Origin: Amoebidium appalachense
Taxonomy: Eukaryota > Ichthyosporea
Reading direction: 5' to 3'
Assembly: GCA_963693365.1 (NCBI GenBank)
Contig: CAVNZM010000004.1
Location: 11,222,001 to 11,286,000, forward strand
Length of the DNA: 64,000 nucleotides
Shown here: positions 27,721 to 64,000 of the stretch, piece by piece
Position numbering within the stretch: position 1 is the first letter of the stretch
Layout: each line of letters starts with the position of its first letter
The notes under the pieces: model-generated
What the model was told of the DNA's origin: nothing
Database searches by the model: none
Seen by the model: only the letters and a program-made list of their open reading frames with translations
Position numbers and translations under genes: made by a program

Positions 27721-28842
27721 GGGCCTGTTTGGCAGCACCCCAATAGGGGTTTACACACTTTTTATTGCGTGGACATTGCCGGAGGCCCAGCCACATTCGA
27801 CGGCCTACTGCGTTTTCCAGCACAGCAATAATCGTATTCGTATTTAGGCCCTAAATACGATCTACCGTATTTACAAGATTTATCGTGGTATGCGTATTTA
27901 GGGCCTAAATACGGTTGGTGCCTTCCAAACGCTGTCAGGCGTGACTGGTCACATAAAATGTCGATACATGGTTCACGAGATCTGATTGGCCCTATTTGCA
28001 CCCATTGATCATCCTTCGGTATTCCATGCATATAGACTGGTGCAGCTGTAGTCAGTATTACAGCGAACGGCAAAAACGAGTCACCGACAGTGAGTCTTGC
28101 TCTGTTTAACAATAGGTTAGAATGTCTGTTATTGAAGGGATACTGCCAGTTATTGCGGTGGCTAGCCTTGCTAGAAACCTCGTTTTACGTCACCAACGTT
28201 CGTCCCTGGCATTCCCCACATATCTGATCATGAACACATAATGAGTGTTAAAATTTGTCCTTATGCAGTACTCGTTGTGCCTGCATGTCACCGAGTTTGT
28301 ACATGTACATTTGATTGTTTTTATTAATGCATATATCGGAGTCCAGTATTGTTTCAATGACTATTATGGCATATATATACAGTCTGAGCTTGTTATCATG
28401 CACCGTGTAGGGTTCCTCGTTCTCTGTCTTACCTGTGCAGCCCAAATTCATGCGCAAATTTTAACTGAGCATGTACACAAAATGACGTGTATGACACCGA
28501 CCTTCTTTTTAACATTGAATTGTTCACGTGCATGCGCCGGCATGCGTACTGTAGCACGTACTGTAGTAAAAATTTGCCCGCCGCGGCTTACGCTGTACCA
28601 TTGGCTAGCTGATAGCCAATAAATGATGCGAAATGCTCTGATTGGATAATTTCCTATATCGCATTTACGAAAATCACCTCCGGAGGTGATTTTCGTAAAT
28701 ACGATATAAAAGCGATCCCTATCGTATTTACAAAAAATAAAAGCCCGCGGCGTGTTTGGCATGCCACGGGATCGTATACGTATTTAGGCCCTAAATACGA
28801 ATACGATAAAAAACCGTATTTAGCGCGCTACCAAACAGGCCC
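27721..28842. mobile_element. PIF/Harbinger-type non-autonomous DNA transposon (1,122 bp)
   Basis: The left end GGGCCTGTTTGGCAGC and the inverted right end (GGGCCTGTTTGGTAGC on the complement) match at 15 of 16 bases. Both ends are flanked by a TAA direct repeat (27718-27720 and 28843-28845), the 3-bp TWA target duplication typical of PIF/Harbinger and Tourist-like elements, whose ends also begin GGGCC. No transposase or Myb-like frame is inside. The interior has AT-rich palindromes built on GTATTTAGGCCCTAAATAC near both ends (27840, 27896, 28778) and a large hairpin at 28655-28708. Mobilisation would need transposase from elsewhere. Confidence 0.85.
28655..28708. repeat. 27-bp-arm perfect-centre hairpin inside the Harbinger-type element
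   Basis: Arms 28655-28681 and 28682-28708 are inverted copies with one mismatch and no loop (centre CACCTCCGGAGGTG). Confidence 0.93.
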
Positions 28843-28968
28843 TAACTGTCTTCCTATTGGCTAGTACATAATCCCGATCTATCCTGATGCGATTCCTGAA
28901 GCGCATATTATAGATATTTGCGCAAGAGGTGGGGGGAGAGGGGCCCACCTGGCCGAGTGGGGTGGTGG

Positions 28969-29005
<37 letters not shown>

Positions 29006-29046
29006 CCCCGAGTATCTTTTCCACCCACCAAAGATTGTATTCGTTA

Positions 29047-29164
<118 letters not shown>

Positions 29165-29230
29165 ACCCATTTTTTTGGAGCACTTGCCCCGTTTTGGCCA
29201 CTGACGCATACCCACCTCCCCTCCCCCTCC

Positions 29231-29261
<31 letters not shown>

Positions 29262-29298
29262 ACACACATACATACACACTCGTACATGTACACACGCA

Positions 29299-29357
<59 letters not shown>

Positions 29358-30107
29358 CGCGCGCGAGGAAGTACACGCACGCACGCACGCACACACACGC
29401 ACACACACATTTTAACACACACACACACACACACACAGCATACACACACACACACACAGACACACACACAGACACAAACACACTTCCCACTTGTTGGTGC
29501 CCCCGGGGGGGGGGGGGGGGGGGGGGGATTATGACCGTATGGTATATAGCCTGAGACTCAGCAGGTGATCAAGGAATCCTATTGGTTAGCCTCAATGTCA
29601 CGTTTTGGCATTATTTGTAAACCGCTGCTGATTATAGCACTATCATGTGATCAAGATATCTGATATGATAGTCGCATGATGGCAGCTGTGCCTATGGGGT
29701 GGATGGCGCCCCCCTCCCCTCCCCCCCCAGCTACTCATGTGGGTGATGTGGGTGATGAGTCCCTCCCTCGCTTCCCCTGCTAGTCCGAGGGGTGGGTGGG
29801 TCCCCCCCCCTCCCCTCCTAAAAAAAGTTGCTACTACATACCCCCCTCCACGTTTCAAAATCAAGAGTCCCTAATCTTGGGGTTTTTCGTACCTGGTTCA
29901 GTGCTTTGTGGTGGGCAGGCTTTCCCGTGGTTTGTTTTGTTTTGAACTACACCCAGGCACACAAAGCCAAGTATTTGGCACATTCAAGGGACCTACCACA
30001 AGCGACCACCCCCCGCAGAGCAGATTTTCACGTTGACTATCTACATGATTTTCAAGCAGTTCACGTAGCCCGGATGATTTTCACACAGTCCACCGCGTTG
30101 AATGTCT

Positions 30108-30279
30108 ATATGACGGTGACCGTCACAGGCTCCGTGACGTGCACGTTGAATATCTTATGGTCACTAAACAGTGTTCAGGTATCTTAGCATGCATATAGAC
30201 GGTGACCGTCACAGGCTCCGTGACGTGCACGTTGAATATCTCATGGTTTTTAAACAGTGTTCAGGTATCTTAGCATGCA
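30108..30279. repeat. 86-bp tandem duplication with palindromes
   Basis: Two copies offset by 86 bp. Each holds GACGGTGACCGTC, a perfect palindrome, followed by CTCCGTGACGTGCACG, which contains a CRE-like TGACG and palindromic GTGCAC. The copies differ at a few positions. Confidence 0.9.
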
Positions 30280-30393
30280 CTTGCTATCGCCAATGTATAA
30301 CTCGTAAAACGAATCTCCTTGTAATGTTGAATATCATAATGCACACACGCACACACGCACACACGCACACACGCACACACGCGCACACACACG

Positions 30394-30433
<40 letters not shown>

Positions 30434-31762
30434 GCCGGAGGGGGCATGTCTGCATCTACCTTGTGGATCGGAAGGGAGAGAGGATGGGGGAATTAAGCAG
30501 GAGACTCTTGGAGAAGACTGCAACCGTGACACTGTGACGTGCTTTATTTGGGGGAGAAAGGGGGCTGGGGGGGGCACGGTGTGTGTGTGTGGGGGGGGGT
30601 GGGGGAAGGGGGGGGGGGGGGGTGGCAGGACAATCACGACACCTGGCTGGGGGGTGGGCTACACGATTTTCCTGACCCAGGGGCTTAGGGGGAGTACGAT
30701 TTTCCTGGACACGTGATCTTCCTGCAACACCCCCCCCCCCCCCCCCCCCCCCCCCCAACCAAACACACACACAGCCACCACCACCACCACCACCACCCCG
30801 GACCAACCCCCCCCCCCCCCCATCCCCAACCCCCCTCTGTTCTGGCCCCCACCCGCACAAAACCGACCGGCCAAAAACACACACACCGTATCATAGCAAA
30901 GGGTGCAACCCCGATGCCACGCATGCAGGCACTCATGCACTACACACACCACACACAGCCACACACAACCCGACACCCGCAGCGAATCATTTAACCACTT
31001 GGCGGCTAGGTAAACTGCAGAAACAAGATCCATTCCGACATAAATAAAGTGAAAAACGGATTCAACATGTATGGAAATTTGCTAGTTGGCAGCTTCCATA
31101 GTATTCAGAAGTTGAATTGTTTTTCTGCAGCTGCCACGTCTGTTTGTTGGCACAAACTGTAGTGCAGATCTCTGATCCCGGGTCCGGTTCCCACGGCCCA
31201 GGGACTGCGATGCTGAATAAGAAGAAGCTCTATGAAAACTATAAAGCTTGAAAACTAATACCAATTATCAAATTTTCCAAGATCAAAAACAAAACCTTGC
31301 CAATGCGAGGCTTAAATTAGCAACGTAACCTACTCGGATCCACTGGGTAATTAGCAGGAAACTGAGGAGCAATACGTTAATAAATTTACTACGATAATAC
31401 CATGATGAGCGGTATAGACAAAAGTATCCGGCCACATGCAACCATCTATGGCCAATACCCCAATGATAATGATCTGATAATTGCAACTTCAGGGCTCTTA
31501 CTAGACTAGATATATACACTGCTCCCCCCCCCCCCCCCCCCCCCCCCCCTCCCCGCCCCTCCGGCGCCCCCCCACCTTCAACCTTTAATTTCAGGCACTA
31601 CACGAAATAACTCACACACACCGGTCGATGGCAGACACACGTGACACACAACGTGCGGCATGTGCACGCACACACATGCATGTAGTAGCGCGTTGCATTC
31701 GCCCCCACACCAAGATGCTCACACAAATACAATGATTCCTGCAGAGATACCATGGCCCAGGC

Positions 31763-31798
<36 letters not shown>

Positions 31799-31952
31799 AC
31801 TCCCCCCAGACATGTACAAACACACATACACAAGCAGACACGCGCACACATGCACGCCGTGACATCACACGCGCGTGCGCGGGCTGGTGAACGCGCATAC
31901 ACACAAGCACACACACCCCGTCGCACACATGCACAAGGCCGTTATAGCGCAA

Positions 31953-50757
<18,805 letters not shown>

Positions 50758-51034
50758 TTTGGCGGAACTTGAAGTTATTGCAACTGCGTAAAGCTTGCGC
50801 AAGCGCTTGAGAGGGTGAGTCAAAAACTTTATTGTAAAATGCAAAATAGCTTAAAATGGTTACAATAGTTAAACAAAATCAAAAGATTGGATCAACGTTT
50901 TTGCGTAATGCAACGACTGTTTATATCATACGCATGATTTAGTGATCAGGACACCTTGTTACGTAACAGAGGCTGGATTGGCTGGCGCCCATCCGACCGT
51001 TACAACGGCATGCACTCACCTAACTTCGATGATC

Positions 51035-51068
<34 letters not shown>

Positions 51069-51630
51069 ACCTCCCGCCCCACCTCTCCCCCTTCTCCCTC
51101 ACCTCCTCCAAACACACACGCCCCACCCCAACCCTCTCCTCACGCATATATGTGGCTCTGCCGCAGCTCGTCAATTCTCCGCATAACTGAGTAATCAAAT
51201 CATCCCGGGCCATCAAGGCCTCCTAAATAGCACACCATTGAGGATCTCATTTAGGAGGCCTTGCAGTGTTTGAAGTTGTTCAAGTTACTGTAAAAGAAAC
51301 AATGAATAATCGGAACGGGATACGTGCACTTGAAGTATATATGGTTAGAATTTTGGCGGTTCATGGGGGAGGAGAAGGAAATATTTGGTAGGAAGAGCTC
51401 CGGGGGCCGAGTGGGCAGGCCTAGAAAGAAAGGCCGCCATCACCAACTTGGACCCCCCTCTCCCCCCGCGGCCGGCCCTCCCCCCCCCCCCCCCCCCCCC
51501 CAACAACAACAACAAAAAAAAAATCTCTCCTCACTTCTCTCTCTCTGCATCCCTGTTTTCATCGAAATCCAATATTTGGAAACGGGGAGCGGAGGCCGTT
51601 GGAGGGAAGGGGGGGGGGAAAGGGCGGGGG

Positions 51631-51675
<45 letters not shown>

Positions 51676-51709
51676 GGACCACCGGTTAAAGCTTCTTCTT
51701 GCCAAAACC

Positions 51710-51746
<37 letters not shown>

Positions 51747-51955
51747 ACCACCACCACCACCACCACCACCACCACCACCACCACTGCACCCGCCCCAGTC
51801 CCTCATACACACACACACACACAGTCCGTCACGGTGGCAGCACATGTATTTTCATTGATAAATCTGAACTGATGATCCCCTAGCTCCTAGGATCCGATAG
51901 GCCTCAAGGTTTATGTGTGTGTTGGGTGGGTGGGGGAGGGGGGCGGGAAGATGAT

Positions 51956-51989
<34 letters not shown>

Positions 51990-52115
51990 GAGGGGGCAGG
52001 GCAGTTTCAAAGGCAGGCAGTGCTTCTGCAGGCCAAACAAAGGTGACCGTTGCGCGGGCATGCAGTACAGTAACTGCAAGTGTCGTGTTTGCGTTGCGGA
52101 TTGGACCGTGCTTGT

Positions 52116-52154
<39 letters not shown>

Positions 52155-52372
52155 TGTGTGTGTGTATGTGTACGTGTGTACATGTGTCTGTGTGTGTGTG
52201 AATGTGTGTATGTGTGTGTGTATGTGTGTGTGTGTGTGTATACATGTGTGTGTGTGTGTGTGTGTATGTGTGTGTGTGTGTGTGTACGTGTGTACATGTG
52301 TCTGTGTGTGTGTATGTGTGTATGTGTGTGTGTGTGTATGTATGCGTGTATGTGTGTGTGTGTGTGTGTGTA

Positions 52373-52407
<35 letters not shown>

Positions 52408-52423
52408 ATGCGGGGGGTTTTTT

Positions 52424-52459
<36 letters not shown>

Positions 52460-52729
52460 CTAGAACGGTGTATGCATCCGTGAGCATGGTCAGGGGTGCA
52501 TGGGGGAGAGGGGGGTAAGTTTTGATTCGTGGTCATAATTTTTGGGAAGAGGAGGGGAAGAGGAGAAGGAGCTCGAGGCCTGGGGGGGGGGGGGGGGGGG
52601 GGGGGGGTAGGTATGCGCAGGGGGGCTGAGTGGCAGGTGCACATGCGAGCTGTGTGATGGAGGCGTGCGCCAGCCTGCCACTCGGTTTTGCAGGGGGAGG
52701 CCTCAGTGACAGTTGGGTGGCCAGTACCC

Positions 52730-52760
<31 letters not shown>

Positions 52761-52848
52761 AGGGGGGAGGGGAGAGGGGAATTGAGTGGGGTGTGTGTGT
52801 GTTTGTGTGCGCGCGTGTGTTTGTGTGTACTTGTGTGTGTGTGTGGGT

Positions 52849-52890
<42 letters not shown>

Positions 52891-53029
52891 GAGGACGAGA
52901 TCATCGAGTGAGGCGATGGCTTCTTACTGTCCATACTTCTTACTATGTCCGGCGTGCTGGTTCCTTCCAGTTTTTGTGTGTATGTGTGAGCCACGGTGTG
53001 CTTGTGTGTGCCGGGGAGAGGGGTAGGAA

Positions 53030-53080
<51 letters not shown>

Positions 53081-53573
53081 GGGATTCGGGAAGTAGAAAA
53101 GAACGGAAATTCCCTGTTGTTGCCTTCCCCCCTCGAAGAATCCCTAAAGCTTAGCAGCCGGCCGCCGTGCTACATAGATTTTGCTTGGTATTTTTCAATG
53201 AGGAAGAGGGATATGCTTACCGAGTCTCTCGTCAGTGGTCAGTGGCTGTGAAAAAATCGAGCCGCATTGAGAGATACAGCTGCGGAGCGGTTGCCGCAAC
53301 GGGACCATTATCGACCATCATCATAATTTTACTAAGTTTTATCTGCCGCTAGCAAAATCAAGCAATCAGCACTCAAAGAGGAGACAGTAGGCCAGTATTC
53401 CATGGACTTTTATACCGAAGTATGTATTACGACATAACAAAGCACTATTTCTACTACACGGTGTCATGGGGGTGACGTACGGATAACTAATTTTAATATT
53501 ATGCCCCTGTGCCCGTGCCTCTCGAGAATTCGAAGTGATCTACACTCAAAAGACCTCCCCTTGTCTCTTATCG

Positions 53574-53607
<34 letters not shown>

Positions 53608-53720
53608 AGGTGAGTCTAAGGTTATTCTGTACCTCGTGGCCACCACCCTGCCACATCTCCGGATCCATCCTCCACACCTACACTAATCAGAATATCTAAA
53701 CCTTTCTCACAGGCTCTACG
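50758..53720. other. Intergenic region between RAP1 (3' end) and BRPF (5' end)
   Basis: Probably contains the BRPF promoter. It has a unique AT-rich part (50830-51000), a 15-bp-arm inverted repeat (51218-51263), poly(C)/poly(G) and TG/TATG arrays (51030-53080), and a unique island at 53100-53570. The island carries a good donor on the complement (GAGACTCG followed by GTAAGC, about 53220) and might be a 5' non-coding exon of BRPF. No coding region is supported. Confidence 0.5.
51218..51263. repeat. Inverted repeat, 15-bp perfect stem
   Basis: CAAGGCCTCCTAAAT and its exact reverse complement flank a loop of roughly 17 bases, upstream of the BRPF gene in otherwise unique sequence. Confidence 0.9.
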
Positions 53721-63885
<10,165 letters not shown>

Positions 63886-64000
63886 AGCGTCTCCCCCCCC
63901 CCCCCCCCCCTCTCCTCCCCTCCGCCCTTGCCTCCAACCTTTCACTTTCACTCAATCGTAATACAATAATAATGGGTATTAAAAAAAGAGAAATAGTGAC
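63886..64000. other. Region upstream of the tentative RAP1 first exon
   Basis: On the transcript strand the 60 bases before the proposed ATG are G-rich with no pyrimidine tract, so no acceptor is apparent there. This fits a first exon, but the window ends too soon to exclude further exons. Confidence 0.4.

Noticed and set aside
31100-31210. Complement strand reads like the tRNA-derived head of a SINE (GGTCC/GGTTCCC motif)
   Set aside because: No A box at the proper distance, no tail and no second copy in the window.

Overview
The window is nuclear DNA from an intron-rich opisthokont. The gene set (a BRPF-type chromatin scaffold, a SCAF4/8-type RNA polymerase II CTD binder, a shelterin-type RAP1, a glycogen-targeting PP1 subunit, and a receptor whose tail looks like an integrin beta tail) points to Holozoa: an animal or a unicellular relative of animals. 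I cannot name a species. All splice sites I used are GT-AG. Introns of roughly 100 to 4,500 bp are filled with microsatellites and with unusually many long poly(C)/poly(G) runs.

Layout. 1-3402: 3' half of a Ty1/copia retrotransposon (+) with an uninterrupted pol frame and its 3' LTR. 3781-6129 (+): last three exons of a type I membrane protein with thrombospondin type 1 repeats and an integrin-beta-like cytoplasmic tail; a solo LTR of the same copia family sits inverted in its last intron. 7133-22721 (-): SCAF4/8-like gene, 14 coding exons modelled. 24329-24925 (-): single-exon PPP1R3-like gene. 24926-31952: gene-poor spacer with a 1.1-kb PIF/Harbinger-type non-autonomous transposon and tandem duplications. 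31953-50757 (-): BRPF-like gene, about 29 exons. 53721-63885 (-): RAP1 (TERF2IP) homologue, 13 exons, with BRCT-like, Myb and RCT regions and an extra PHD finger between Myb and RCT.

Exon models were built by hand from splice signals and codon-phase continuity. In the RAP1, BRPF and SCAF models the phase agrees at every junction listed, which is the main support that the domains belong to single genes. Least certain are the first exons of BRPF and RAP1, the last exon of BRPF, and the start of one middle SCAF exon.

BRPF, RAP1 and SCAF are all nuclear (histone acetylation, telomere/chromatin, transcription and polyadenylation) and lie on one strand, but spacing and long introns argue for independent transcription. 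The most novel observations are the PHD finger inside RAP1, the integrin-like tail on a thrombospondin-repeat receptor, a small dispersed repeat with a poly(C) end, and the excess of G/C homopolymers.
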